From JAXLQL01 sp046331625 (lineage in GTDB: Bacteria; Acidobacteriota; Terriglobia; Bryobacterales; Bryobacteraceae): DNA of 64,000 nt. Shown piece after piece: positions 26,673 through 35,062 of this stretch. Position 1 is the stretch's first letter. The number at the start of each line of letters is the position of its first letter. Position numbers and translations under genes: made by a program. The stretch covers positions 1-64,000 of the forward strand of contig JAXLQL010000036.1 of NCBI GenBank assembly GCA_046331625.1, given 5' to 3'. Below the pieces are notes generated by a model, which made no database searches, was not told the origin of the DNA, and saw only the letters and a program-made list of their open reading frames with translations.

Positions 26673-27857
26673 TCAATCGCCCAGGAACTTACCGTACGCC
26701 TGCCACTCGACCACGTTGTCAAACACGGACTTGATGGCCGCCGTGATGGGGATCGCGTAGACCAATCCCACCGGCCCCCAGAGCGTTCCCCAGAACATCA
26801 GCGCCACCGTCACCGCCAGCGGATTGAGGTGCACGCGCGAGCCCACCAGCTTCGGGTAAAGCAGATTGAGCGCCAACAGGTGCAGAAAGCCCACCACAGC
26901 GGCGATGATCAGATACGCCGGCATCTTGCTGAATACCGGTAACCCAGCGAACATCGGTGGGATCATCGCTAGCGGCAAACCCACATAGGGCACCAGGCTG
27001 AAGAATCCACTGAGCGGCGCCACCAACAAGAAGTAGGGCAGCTTGATCAGAAAGAAGAACACACCACTCGCGATCGTGAGCAACAAGCCGAGCAAGAAAT
27101 TCCCCACCACGTATGCACGAGCCACATCGGCGATGCCCTGCCACGCGCGGCCAGCGGCGTGACGCCCGGTACCGTGGAACAGGTGCAGATAGTTGCGGCG
27201 AAGCTGATCACCCCAACTGAGCATGAAGTAAACGAGGAACGGAATGAAGCTCGCAAGCAGAGCCAAGTGCGCGATCTGCTCCCAGTTGGTGTAGAAATAG
27301 TCGACGAGCGGCGAGCGGTCCGGGCGGATCCGCACTTCCTGCACGGTTGGCGGGGGTGGCGGAGTGGGAGGCTCGGCGGAGCGCCTGCGCCTGCCGGGAT
27401 CGGGCTGCGGCGTGGGGTCCGGCGGCTTCTGCTCGCGGATGCGGCGTGGCGCGAAGATCGACGAGGCGCTTTGCTCGGCGGACTCGAGCGTAACGATCAC
27501 CTGCTCGGAGATCTCGCTGATACGCGCGCTGTATGCAGGCAGGTCTTCGAACAGGCCAGCCGCTTGTGTATAGACTCCGATGCAGAACGAGTAAAGCAGC
27601 ATCAGTGCCAGTGTGCAGACTATGAAGGCCGACACGGGACGCGGCAATCGCAATCGCATCAACAAGGCCACGAACGGCTCGAGAAGAAAGCTGATGGTGA
27701 TGGCGGTGATGAGCGTGACAATGAAGTCGCGGCCGTAGTAGAGCAGCCCGATACTGGCGCTGAGCGCCACCAGATTCGAAGCCAGACTGCGGCTTTTCTT
27801 CCCGCGCTCGGGTGAGTTGGGAGACGGCATCGACACTACTGAGATCGGGTCGGCCAC
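26673..27857 (-). CDS. AI-2E / PerM-family membrane transporter
   Basis: 394 residues. Helices begin SNLVALSASIGLLYYGRDF and ITAITISFLLEPFVALLMRL. The C-terminal half has the family hallmarks PYFLLVAPLSGFFSLVPYVG then LPLAMIPP, and LYPKLVGSRVHLNPLAVTVA. Members include autoinducer-2 exporters, Na+/H+ antiporters and putative permeases, so the substrate stays open. An unusual charged, proline-rich insertion around residues 145-175 (ten or more prolines) lies in the extramembrane loop. The ATG at 27830 (MPSPNS) is an alternative start. Divergent from ruvX; 98 bases between the outer starts. Confidence 0.82.
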   Translation of the reverse strand: MADPISVVSMPSPNSPERGKKSRSLASNLVALSASIGLLYYGRDFIVTLITAITISFLLEPFVALLMRLRLPRPVSAFIVCTLALMLLYSFCIGVYTQAAGLFEDLPAYSARISEISEQVIVTLESAEQSASSIFAPRRIREQKPPDPTPQPDPGRRRRSAEPPTPPPPPTVQEVRIRPDRSPLVDYFYTNWEQIAHLALLASFIPFLVYFMLSWGDQLRRNYLHLFHGTGRHAAGRAWQGIADVARAYVVGNFLLGLLLTIASGVFFFLIKLPYFLLVAPLSGFFSLVPYVGLPLAMIPPMFAGLPVFSKMPAYLIIAAVVGFLHLLALNLLYPKLVGSRVHLNPLAVTVALMFWGTLWGPVGLVYAIPITAAIKSVFDNVVEWQAYGKFLGD

Positions 27858-27937
27858 TGGGATTTCCGGGGACTCGGGCTATGCGCTATGCCTAGCGTAC
27901 CATGCATGAGCAGAGGGCCGATTCGCATGCGAGCGCC

Positions 27938-27943
27938 TATAAT
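27938..27943 (+). promoter_or_regulatory. Possible -10 box of the ruvX-mltG operon
   Basis: A perfect TATAAT stands 12 bases before the GTG at 27956. No good -35 box lies 16-18 bases upstream. If used, transcription would start almost at the start codon, giving a very short leader that loses part of the AAGGG ribosome binding site at 27946-27950. It may therefore be coincidental. Confidence 0.3.
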
Positions 27944-27955
27944 TGAAGGGCGAAA

Positions 27956-28429
27956 GTGGAAATGACCGAAGCATCTTCGGGGTTCGGGGAACGGGGCCGT
28001 ATTCTGGCTCTCGATCTGGGCCGGCGCCGGATCGGGCTCGCTCTCAGCGATCCGCTCGGGATCACGGCGCAAGGGCTGCCGACTCTTCTCCGGGTGAGGA
28101 TTCGCGAGGATCTCGACGCGCTGGCGCGCCTTGCCGAGGAAAGGGGCGTCACGCTGTTCCTGCTCGGGTATCCGCTGCACATGAGCGGCCGAGAAGGCCG
28201 CCAAGTGGTTTGGGTGAAAGAGTTCGGAGAACGATTGACGGAGCATACGGGGATTCCGGTGGAGTATTGGGACGAACGGCTAACGACGGTGGCCGCGCAA
28301 CGCGTATTGAAAGAGAGTGGGGCCAGCATCGAGAAGCGGGCGCGCGCGGTGGACCGCTTGGCCGCCGTGCTGCTGCTCGAAAGCTATCTCGACCGCGCGG
28401 ACTTCGCGCGTGACGAGGCCGCATCGTGA
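27956..28429 (+). CDS. ruvX: Putative pre-16S rRNA nuclease / Holliday-junction resolvase-like RuvX
   Basis: 157 residues from the GTG at 27956; an ATG two codons on (27962) is equally possible. The RNase-H fold opens RILALDLGRRRIGLALSDP, with the first catalytic Asp in LALDLG. It continues LFLLGYPLHMSGREG (usually VGLPLNMDG) and PVEYWDERLTTVAAQRVL, where the Glu-Arg of DERLTT is the second signature. YqgF/RuvX processes the 5' end of 16S rRNA in E. coli and is essential there. The stop overlaps the mltG start (GTGA, 28426-28429); the ruvX-mltG pairing is common in bacteria and supports both calls. Confidence 0.92.
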   Translation: MEMTEASSGFGERGRILALDLGRRRIGLALSDPLGITAQGLPTLLRVRIREDLDALARLAEERGVTLFLLGYPLHMSGREGRQVVWVKEFGERLTEHTGIPVEYWDERLTTVAAQRVLKESGASIEKRARAVDRLAAVLLLESYLDRADFARDEAAS

Positions 28430-29460
28430 AGCGCGCGCTGGCGGCGGCCTTGCTCGTATTCGTGTGTGCGGCGCTCGCGGCCCTTTGGAGCGTGCGTACT
28501 GCGTACCGGAGCTTCGAAGGCAACTTGCTGGTGGAGATTCCCAGGGGATCGGGCACGCGGGCAATCGCCCAACTGCTGACTCAAAAAGGCGTCCTGCGCG
28601 ACCCGTGGGGATTTCTCGTGCTACGCGCGATCCGGCCTTCCGCCCGTCTGCAGGCCGGCGAATACGAGTTCCGCGAACCCTCGTCTGCTTGGGAAGTGTT
28701 CGACCGATTGGCGCGCGGAGACGTGCACTATTATCTGGTCACGATCCCCGAAGGCAGTAACCTGTTCGATGCAGCGAGGATCGTGGGCAAGCTCGGCTTC
28801 ATCACTGAAGAGGGCTTTCGCGCCGCGGCCAGTGATCCCGTCTTGATTCGCGACCTCGACCCCGCGGCCAAGACGCTAGAAGGCTATCTGTTCCCATCCA
28901 CCTATCGCCTGACGCGATCGAGCACGGCTGCGCAGTTGTGCCGCAACATGACGGAGCAGTTCCGCCAGGTGTGGAAGAAGCTCGGCGGCAGCAACGCCAA
29001 CGAGACGGTGACTCTGGCTTCGCTCGTGGAGAAAGAGACGGGCGAGGGCGATGAACGGGCCGTGGTGGCCGGCGTGTTCCGCAACAGGCTCGAGCAGGGG
29101 ATCAAGCTCGAGTGCGACCCCACCACGATCTACGCGGCGTTGCTCGAAGACCGGTATCGCGGCAAGATCTACCGGTCTGACCTCGACAGCGAACATCCCT
29201 ACAACACGTACCAGCACACGGGGCTGCCTCCCGGCCCGATCGCCAATCCGGGGCAGGCGTCGCTGGCGGCGGCGCTCCATCCGGCCAAAACAGATTTCCT
29301 CTATTTTGTCGCCAAGCCCGGTTCAGCCGGTGGGCACAACTTTTCCCGCACTCTATCGGAGCACTCACGGGCGGTAGCGGCGTATCGCAATGGCCAGAAC
29401 CACCAAGCGCCAAGCACTGGCGCGGCACCTCGAGCGGGAGCAACTGCCGCTCATCGATGA
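28426..29460 (+). CDS. mltG: Endolytic murein transglycosylase
   Basis: 344 residues from a GTG overlapping the ruvX stop. One N-terminal transmembrane helix (RALAAALLVFVCAALAALW) anchors it in the inner membrane. A LysM-like region follows (VTIPEGSNLFDAARIV), then the YceG catalytic domain: KTLEGYLFPSTYRL, catalytic glutamate E202 in SLVEKETGEGDE, VFRNRLEQGIKLECDPTTIY and the YNTYQHTGLPPGPIANPG motif. MltG cuts nascent glycan strands and sets their length. The last 20 residues are low complexity and are encoded in the stretch overlapping the next gene by 71 bases. Confidence 0.95.
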   Translation: MKRALAAALLVFVCAALAALWSVRTAYRSFEGNLLVEIPRGSGTRAIAQLLTQKGVLRDPWGFLVLRAIRPSARLQAGEYEFREPSSAWEVFDRLARGDVHYYLVTIPEGSNLFDAARIVGKLGFITEEGFRAAASDPVLIRDLDPAAKTLEGYLFPSTYRLTRSSTAAQLCRNMTEQFRQVWKKLGGSNANETVTLASLVEKETGEGDERAVVAGVFRNRLEQGIKLECDPTTIYAALLEDRYRGKIYRSDLDSEHPYNTYQHTGLPPGPIANPGQASLAAALHPAKTDFLYFVAKPGSAGGHNFSRTLSEHSRAVAAYRNGQNHQAPSTGAAPRAGATAAHR

Positions 29461-29866
29461 AGGGGCGCGCGATCGGATCCGGCAACTGCTCGCGCCGGTG
29501 TCGGAGCCCTATCTGCGGCAGTTGCTGCGCGAATCGGGCGTCGCGTTGACGCCGCTGGTGGAAGGCGTGCGGCAGCACGATCTCGAGGAGCTCGAACGGA
29601 CGCTGTGCGCACTACAGGGGGAGTACGAAGCGGCGGCGGGGGATCGTGCGCGGCAACACCAATGCCGGCGCGCGGTAATCGAGGCGAAGGATCATGCGCT
29701 GCTGCGGGTGGAGCAGGATGAGGCGAAACGGGAAATGGTCCTGTGGATGCGGGTGTGGCTCGAGAATCCGCCGGTGTTTTCCACGTGGGTGACCGCGCGG
29801 CGGGGGAAGGGCTTGGCAGGTGATCCGCCAGAAGAACTGGCTGGACAGAGGGGCGATGGCCCGTAG
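29390..29866 (+). CDS. Hypothetical helical protein overlapping mltG
   Basis: 158 residues, no family recognised. The ATG at 29390 lies inside mltG, so the overlap is 71 bases in a different frame. The sequence is strongly charged and probably all-helical (DEGARDRIRQLLAPVSEPYL; HDLEELERTLCALQGEYEAA), with a basic N-terminus (ARTTKRQALARHLERE) and no signal peptide. A tryptophan-rich end (MVLWMRVWLENPPVFSTWVT) is followed by a polar tail. Its position suggests co-expression with ruvX and mltG; function unknown. Confidence 0.55.
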   Translation: MARTTKRQALARHLEREQLPLIDEGARDRIRQLLAPVSEPYLRQLLRESGVALTPLVEGVRQHDLEELERTLCALQGEYEAAAGDRARQHQCRRAVIEAKDHALLRVEQDEAKREMVLWMRVWLENPPVFSTWVTARRGKGLAGDPPEELAGQRGDGP

Positions 29867-29899
29867 CCGGGGCCGGTACTGAAGCGGCGAGTGGATGGA

Positions 29900-29938
29900 G
29901 GTGGGACTCCCACGCTGGCCGAAGCCCGCCCTACACGG
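29900..29938 (+). repeat. Degenerate copy of the two-hairpin intergenic repeat
   Basis: GGTGGGACTCCCACGCTGGC followed by CGAAGCCCGCCCTACACGG keeps the order of the repeat core (GGGACT...AGTCCC-like, then GGC...GCC, then CCCTAC) with many changes. It lies between two convergent genes and overlaps the last codons of the AAA ATPase gene. Confidence 0.5.
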
Positions 29939-31514
29939 ACACCTTGCGGGCTCCGGCGACGTGGCGGCCGAGCAGTTCGGCGAACTCGTCGAGCTCTTCC
30001 ACGTGACGCGCTTGGCGCTGCTCGGCGAGCACTTCCTCAATGGCGGTGCGAAGGTCGTCGCGATCGAGCCCAGCCTTGACGCCGTGTTCGATACAGTACT
30101 CCATTTTGTTCGCCGTCGCCCGGTCGACGATGTTCTGGATGAGTGCGCCGCTCGAGAGATGCTTCAGATGGAGCACGGCATCGGGGCCTTCGTCGAACTG
30201 CACCTCATAGAGCGGGTAGTTTTCGGAGGTGAGTTCGGCGGCGGCGTAGGCGCTAAGGTCGGCGATGCTCTCGGCGAGGAAGACGCCGTCGAGATGGATC
30301 GAGAAGATCTTGCGCGAGGCCGCCTCGTCGGGTCTCGTGATGCGGATGCGGCGATCGATTCGGCCGGGCCGCGTGATGGCCACGTCGAGCGCGTCGGCGC
30401 GATTGGTGGCGAGCATCACGAAGGCTCCGTTGTCGTCGAGCCCGTCCATTTCGGCGAGGAGCGCGGGAACGAGCGTGAAGCCTGACTCGGCGGAGCCGGG
30501 CGCGCGGCGGCGAAACAACGCATCGGCTTCGTCGAAGAACAGCACCGCGGGATAGCCCTTGTCATCGCGGAATCGGCGCGCTTCGTCAAAGAGCGACTTC
30601 ACGGCCTTCTCCGATTGCCCCACGTACATGTCGAGAAGTTGATGTCCCTTGACGTACTTGAACCCGCCGTCGTCGGGACGCCGGTTGTAGAGCGCCGCAA
30701 GCAGCTTCACCACGGCCTTGCCGAGCAGCGTTTTGCCGCATCCGGGCGGACCATAGAGCAGTACCCCACGGCTGCGGCGGCGCTTGAAAAGGAGAAACAG
30801 TTCTGGGTAGAGCACCGGCCACTGGATGGCGCGGATGAGCTCGCGCTTGGCTTCTTCCTGTCCACCGATGTCGGCCCAGACGCGGTCGAGTGCGGACTGG
30901 AGCACGGGCGAGTCGGGGTCGAAGGCGAGGAGTTCGAGGTCCTTCGGTCCGTCGATCCAGCGGCGCCAGATGCGGCCGCCGAAGTGGACGAGAAAGCTGT
31001 GGCCCGATTCCTCTTTCGTCTTTTCGATGCCGAGTTCGGGGTAGGAGCCCCAGCCGAGTTCGTCGACATTGGCTACTGGGAGCCCGTCGCGGAACGCCCA
31101 CGCGGCATCGGAGTTCGACGGGATCTGCAGAGCTTCGCCCATGAGCGACGGCACATCGTACGAGCGCGGCTCGCCGACGGACGCGATCTCCCACTGACTG
31201 CTGCGCCAGTTGAAGTTCGAGGTCTTGAATCCGTAGATCTCTACAGCGGGGCGGTCGTCTTCTACCTGTTGCGGAACGGGCATGAAGTTGGCCGGTCCCA
31301 CGCCGGTGCGTCCCCAGCGTGCCGTGAACCCGAGCGCGCGTTGCGGCGAATCGACGGGAACGAGAGCGAAGGCCGCGGTTTGGTCTTCCGGCGAGAGACC
31401 GAGCACGTGGAGTGTGAACGCAATGTCGCGCCCTTGGGGCTCGAAATGTTCGAAACAAAAGTCGACGATATTGTCACCCCGGCCGACGGGGGTCAAGTTT
31501 CCGGCGCAGTACAT
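29931..31514 (-). CDS. Cytosolic AAA ATPase, FtsH/Cdc48-like core with novel N-terminal domain
   Basis: 527 residues. The first 210 match no family I know. The AAA core follows: IGGQEEAKRELIRAIQWPVL, Walker A G255-PPGCGKT, pore loop KYVKGHQLLDMYVGQSEKAV, Walker B LFFDEADALF with D328 and E329, sensor-1 region LATNRAD, and arginine fingers in RPGRIDRR. There is no membrane segment and no HExxH, so it is not FtsH itself. The intact core should unfold or remodel proteins, with the N-terminal region choosing the client. The start at 31514 follows GAAGAAAACG. Divergent from the YyaL-type gene, with an intergenic repeat between them. Confidence 0.85.
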   Translation of the reverse strand: MYCAGNLTPVGRGDNIVDFCFEHFEPQGRDIAFTLHVLGLSPEDQTAAFALVPVDSPQRALGFTARWGRTGVGPANFMPVPQQVEDDRPAVEIYGFKTSNFNWRSSQWEIASVGEPRSYDVPSLMGEALQIPSNSDAAWAFRDGLPVANVDELGWGSYPELGIEKTKEESGHSFLVHFGGRIWRRWIDGPKDLELLAFDPDSPVLQSALDRVWADIGGQEEAKRELIRAIQWPVLYPELFLLFKRRRSRGVLLYGPPGCGKTLLGKAVVKLLAALYNRRPDDGGFKYVKGHQLLDMYVGQSEKAVKSLFDEARRFRDDKGYPAVLFFDEADALFRRRAPGSAESGFTLVPALLAEMDGLDDNGAFVMLATNRADALDVAITRPGRIDRRIRITRPDEAASRKIFSIHLDGVFLAESIADLSAYAAAELTSENYPLYEVQFDEGPDAVLHLKHLSSGALIQNIVDRATANKMEYCIEHGVKAGLDRDDLRTAIEEVLAEQRQARHVEELDEFAELLGRHVAGARKVSV

Positions 31515-31565
31515 CGTTTTCTTCAGGCTACACTGAAGCGTGTGCGGCGCGGGCGCCGGTCTGTT

Positions 31566-31672
31566 GGCGGGACTGAAGTCCCGCGCAGGCTAAAGCCTGC
31601 CCCACATTTCGGAGGAACTGCAATCCCCGAAGCACATCGGTCCCGCGCTGGCTAAAACCCGCCCTACAAGGT
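31566..31672 (+). repeat. Two-hairpin intergenic repeat plus truncated second unit
   Basis: GCGGGACTGAAGTCCCGC (31567-31584, an 8-bp stem with 2-base loop) is followed at once by GCAGGCTAAAGCCTGC (31585-31600) and CCCCAC. A second partial unit follows (TCCCGCGCTGGC then TAAAACCCGCCCTACAAGG, 31641-31672). It occupies the gap between the divergent AAA ATPase and YyaL-type genes, upstream of both. Confidence 0.8.
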
Positions 31673-31694
31673 TTCGAAGAAAGGCTCCCTCCGC

Positions 31695-33773
31695 ATGTAT
31701 ACCAATCGGCTCGTTGACGAAAAGAGTCCGTATTTGCTGCAGCACGCGCACAATCCAGTGGACTGGTATCCGTGGGGCGAAGCAGCTTTCGAGAAGGCGC
31801 GGAAGGAAGACAAGCCGATCTTTCTCTCGATCGGATACTCCACCTGCCACTGGTGCCACGTGATGGAGCGCGAGTCATTCGAATCGGAAGACGTGGCCGC
31901 GGTGCTCAACCGCTCGTTCGTGGCGATCAAGCTCGACCGCGAAGAACGCCCAGACATCGACCGCATCTACATGATGTTCGTGCAAGCCACCACGGGAAGC
32001 GGCGGATGGCCGATGTCGGTATGGCTGACGCCGGAGCTGAAGCCGTTCTTCGGCGGCACGTATTTTCCGCCGGACAATCGCTATGGCCGGCCGGGGTTCA
32101 AATCGATTCTCGAATATTTGGCGAATGCGTGGATCACCGATCGCGCGAAGATCATGGAGTCGGGCCGCGAGGTGCTGGGCGAACTTGAGAAGCATGCGCA
32201 AGTGCAGCCAGAGTCGCTGAGCCGGCTGGACCACTCAGCGCTCGACTCGTGCTACCACGTCTTCCGCCGCATGTTCGATTCGCGGTTGGGAGGCTTCGGT
32301 AGCGCTCCGAAGTTTCCGCGCCCGGTGGCGCACAACTTTCTGTTCCGCTACGGAGTGACGAAGCCTGAACAAGAGGCGATCGACATGGTGCTGCTCACGC
32401 TACGCGAGATGGCCAAGGGCGGAATGTATGACCAGATCGGCGGCGGCTTCCATCGCTATTCGGTAGACGACCGGTGGTTCGTGCCGCACTTCGAGAAGAT
32501 GCTCTACGATCAGGCGCAACTCGCTACGTCGTATCTCGAGGCGTTCCAGATCACGGGCGACCGGCAGTACGCCGAGGTCGCGGCCGATGTGTTCGACTAT
32601 GTCTTGCGCGACATGACGCATCCGGAAGGCGGGTTCTATTCGGCCGAGGACGCCGATAGCGTGATCGACGCCGCGCATCCGCACGAGAAGGGCGAAGGCG
32701 CGTTTTATGTGTGGTCGCAGCGGGAACTCGAGGATGTGCTCGGGCGCGATTTGGCGGCGTTCGTCTCCTATCGCTTCGGCTGCGAGGCGGATGGCAACGT
32801 CCGCAACGATCCGCATGAGGAGTTCCGGGGCAAGAACATTCTCTACCAGGCGCGTACGGTGGAAGAAACGGCGCGGCGGTTCAATGTGACCGAGGCCGAG
32901 GTGAAGATGGCGCTGGCTTCGGTGCGGCCAAAGCTGATGGAGGCGCGGGCGAGGCGGGTGAGGCCGCACTTGGATGATAAGATTCTGACGGCGTGGAACG
33001 GGCTGATGATTTCCGCGTTCGCGCTGGGCGCGCAGGTGCTGGGAGACAGGCGGCTCGAAGATGCGGCGCGACGCGCGGCGGATTTCCTATTCGCGAGGAT
33101 GCGGCGGGGCGATGTGCTGTTGCGACGATTCCGCGATGGCGATGCGGCGATCCCAGGGTTCCTCGATGACTACGCGTTCTACGCGAACGCGCTGGTGGAC
33201 CTCTACGAGACGGTGTTCGAACCGCGCTATCTGCATCTGGCGGCGGAGTTGGCAGCGGAGATGTGCACGCGATTCGAGGATCGCGAGCGCGGCGGATTCT
33301 TCAGCGCGGCAGCGGGCGACGCGAGTGTGGTGCTGCAGCTCAAAGACGACTACGACGGCGCCGAGCCATCGGGCAATTCCATGGCGGTCATGGTGCTGGT
33401 GCGGCTGGCGGCGATGCTCGGGCGGGACGACTTCAAGGCGTCCGCCGAACGCGCGCTCGGGGCGTTTGGGTCGCGGTTGCGATTAGCTCCGCACTCGTTG
33501 CCGCAGATGCTGGTGGCCTACATGCAGAATGGATCGAAACCGAAGCAGATCATTTTGGCGGGCGATCCGGGTGCGGATGACATGCAGCGGATGCTCGCGG
33601 AAGTGCGCAGGCGGTTCTTACCGTACAAGGCCGTCATGATTTCTAACCCTATGTTGCCATTGACCGAATCGATGATTGCCGTAGACGGCAAGGCAACCGC
33701 GTACGTCTGTGAGAACTTCGCCTGCCAGCTTCCGACGACGGATTTCGACAGGCTGGTCGAGTTGCTACAATAG
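31695..33773 (+). CDS. YyaL/SSP411-type thioredoxin-domain protein (DUF255)
   Basis: 692 residues. The N-terminal thioredoxin-like domain begins NRLVDEKSPYLLQHAHNPVD then WYPWGEAAF and holds the redox motif C51-H-W-C54 in STCHWCHVMERESF, followed by FVAIKLDREERPDID and GGWPMSVWLTPELKPFFGGT. The remaining 500 residues form an alpha/alpha-barrel like that of cellobiose epimerase or glycoside hydrolases (GGMYDQIGGGFHRYSVDDRW; LDDKILTAWNGLMISAFALG). Family function is unresolved; bacterial and human (SPATA20) members share the layout. The gene lies 6 bases before the thiol peroxidase gene, which suggests a thiol-redox operon. Confidence 0.9.
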   Translation: MYTNRLVDEKSPYLLQHAHNPVDWYPWGEAAFEKARKEDKPIFLSIGYSTCHWCHVMERESFESEDVAAVLNRSFVAIKLDREERPDIDRIYMMFVQATTGSGGWPMSVWLTPELKPFFGGTYFPPDNRYGRPGFKSILEYLANAWITDRAKIMESGREVLGELEKHAQVQPESLSRLDHSALDSCYHVFRRMFDSRLGGFGSAPKFPRPVAHNFLFRYGVTKPEQEAIDMVLLTLREMAKGGMYDQIGGGFHRYSVDDRWFVPHFEKMLYDQAQLATSYLEAFQITGDRQYAEVAADVFDYVLRDMTHPEGGFYSAEDADSVIDAAHPHEKGEGAFYVWSQRELEDVLGRDLAAFVSYRFGCEADGNVRNDPHEEFRGKNILYQARTVEETARRFNVTEAEVKMALASVRPKLMEARARRVRPHLDDKILTAWNGLMISAFALGAQVLGDRRLEDAARRAADFLFARMRRGDVLLRRFRDGDAAIPGFLDDYAFYANALVDLYETVFEPRYLHLAAELAAEMCTRFEDRERGGFFSAAAGDASVVLQLKDDYDGAEPSGNSMAVMVLVRLAAMLGRDDFKASAERALGAFGSRLRLAPHSLPQMLVAYMQNGSKPKQIILAGDPGADDMQRMLAEVRRRFLPYKAVMISNPMLPLTESMIAVDGKATAYVCENFACQLPTTDFDRLVELLQ

Positions 33774-33779
33774 CCGCTT

Positions 33780-34286
33780 ATGGCCCGAACAACAACTCTC
33801 AGAGGAAATGCGTTGGAGCTGGCTGGTCCGGAACTGCACGCCGGCGATCCGGCTCCGAACTTCGAAGCAGTGGACAACGCGCTGAAGCCGGTGACGCTCG
33901 ATTCGACTGGCGCCGGAGTGCGAATTTTCAGCGTGGTGCCGTCGCTCGACACGCCGGTGTGCGATGCCCAGACCAAGCGGTTCAACGAGGAAGCGGCGAA
34001 GCTGAGCGGCGTGGGCATCTACACGTTCAGCATGGACCTGCCGTTCGCGCAAAAACGCTGGTGCGGGGCGTTCGGGATCGACAAGGTGAACATGGTGTCG
34101 GACCACCGGACGGGCAGCTTCGGCTATGCGTATGGGACGCTGATCAAGGATCTGCGGATCCACAGCCGGGCGATTTTCGTGGTGGACAAGAGCAACAAGA
34201 TTGTCCACGCGGAGTATGTGCCGGAAGTGGCGGAGCATCCGAATTACGATGCGGCTTTGGCGGCGGTGAAGTCGGCGGCGGCGTAG
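33780..34286 (+). CDS. tpx: Thiol peroxidase
   Basis: 168 residues, the usual Tpx length. The atypical two-cysteine peroxiredoxin motifs are complete: peroxidatic C61 in PSLDTPVCDAQTKRFN and resolving C95 in DLPFAQKRWCGAFGI. The flanking LKPVTLDSTGAGVRIFSVVP and SFGYAYGTLIKDL segments also fit. It reduces hydrogen and alkyl peroxides at the expense of thioredoxin in the cytosol. It starts 6 bases after the YyaL-type gene, so co-translation is likely. A run of nine G (34289-34297) follows its stop. Confidence 0.95.
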   Translation: MARTTTLRGNALELAGPELHAGDPAPNFEAVDNALKPVTLDSTGAGVRIFSVVPSLDTPVCDAQTKRFNEEAAKLSGVGIYTFSMDLPFAQKRWCGAFGIDKVNMVSDHRTGSFGYAYGTLIKDLRIHSRAIFVVDKSNKIVHAEYVPEVAEHPNYDAALAAVKSAAA

Positions 34287-34458
34287 CAGGGGGGGGGCGG
34301 GACTGGAGCGGGTTTGGCGGCTGAAGCTTGGCCTACACTGGCACGTTTGCATGTGCCCCGGTGCGAGGATCGGCTGCGGGACTGAAGTCCCGCGCTGGCT
34401 AAAGCCCGCCCTACAAGTCTTCGCGGCGGGGAAAGAAACTCAAGGATAGTAGTGCACG
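34287..34458 (+). repeat. Intergenic repeat with conserved tail
   Basis: After a G9 run (34289-34297) and a small hairpin (GGCAC...GTGCC, 34340-34357) comes the repeat core GCGGGACTGAAGTCCCGC at 34376-34393, then GCTGGCTAAAGCCCGCCC and TAC. A tail follows, roughly TCTTCGCGGCGGGGAAAG then AAACTCAAGGATAGTAGTGC (34418-34455). The same tail recurs at 49648-49685 and 61370-61408. The element fills the gap between the convergent tpx and methyltransferase-like genes. Confidence 0.8.
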
Positions 34459-34484
34459 TCAACGTCCCGCCCAACAGGTAAAGG

Positions 34485-35054
34485 TTACTGCTGCTGCTTC
34501 TGCGGGGGCATTTCGTAGACGTAGAGCTGGTGGGTGCGCTTGTGCGCTTCCACCTTCTCTACCTTCTTCGGCGTCCAGCCGGGGATCTGGTAATCGTGCG
34601 AAACGACGCGCGCGCCGGCGTGAAGTGACTTTTCGAGCTTGGGCCGGATCTGCTCATTGCTGGTGGTCAGCAGGTAGATGGTGACCACATCGGCCTTGGA
34701 AAGGTCGGCGGTGAGGAGATCGCCTTCCACCACCTGAATGCGGTCATCGAGCTTGAGCTGCTTGATACGCTCGGTGGACGACTTCACTTCCTTGGCCGAG
34801 ATCTCGATCCCGACCGCTTTGGCGCCGAAGCGTTGGGCTGCGGTAATGAGCACGCGGCCATCGCCCGACCCGAGGTCGTAGACGTTTTCGTTGGGTTTCA
34901 CGTCGGCGGCTTCGAGCATCTTCTCCACCACGTTCTGCGGTGAGGCGACGAAGGGCGCCAGACGCTTGATCGGCGACGTGGAAATCTGCTGAGCCCACAG
35001 CCCAGCCGGGAGCGATGCCAGCGCTACCGCCAAAGTGACCCTAGAAGCGTGCAT
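34485..35054 (-). CDS. Class I SAM methyltransferase-like protein with a signal peptide
   Basis: 189 residues. Motif I of class I methyltransferases is clear (NVYDLGSGDGRVLITAAQRF), with the acidic residue after strand 2 in AVGIEISAKEV and a motif-II-like VVEGDLLTADLSKADVV. These argue for S-adenosylmethionine binding. The N-terminus, however, is a convincing Sec signal peptide (HASRVTLAVALASLPAGLWA, cleavage before QQ), which would send the protein to the periplasm, where SAM is not expected. Either the leader is a membrane anchor facing the cytosol or the fold has been recruited for another use. The next gene upstream ends 8 bases before this start. Confidence 0.75.
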   Translation of the reverse strand: MHASRVTLAVALASLPAGLWAQQISTSPIKRLAPFVASPQNVVEKMLEAADVKPNENVYDLGSGDGRVLITAAQRFGAKAVGIEISAKEVKSSTERIKQLKLDDRIQVVEGDLLTADLSKADVVTIYLLTTSNEQIRPKLEKSLHAGARVVSHDYQIPGWTPKKVEKVEAHKRTHQLYVYEMPPQKQQQ

Positions 35055-35062
35055 ATCAGAAA

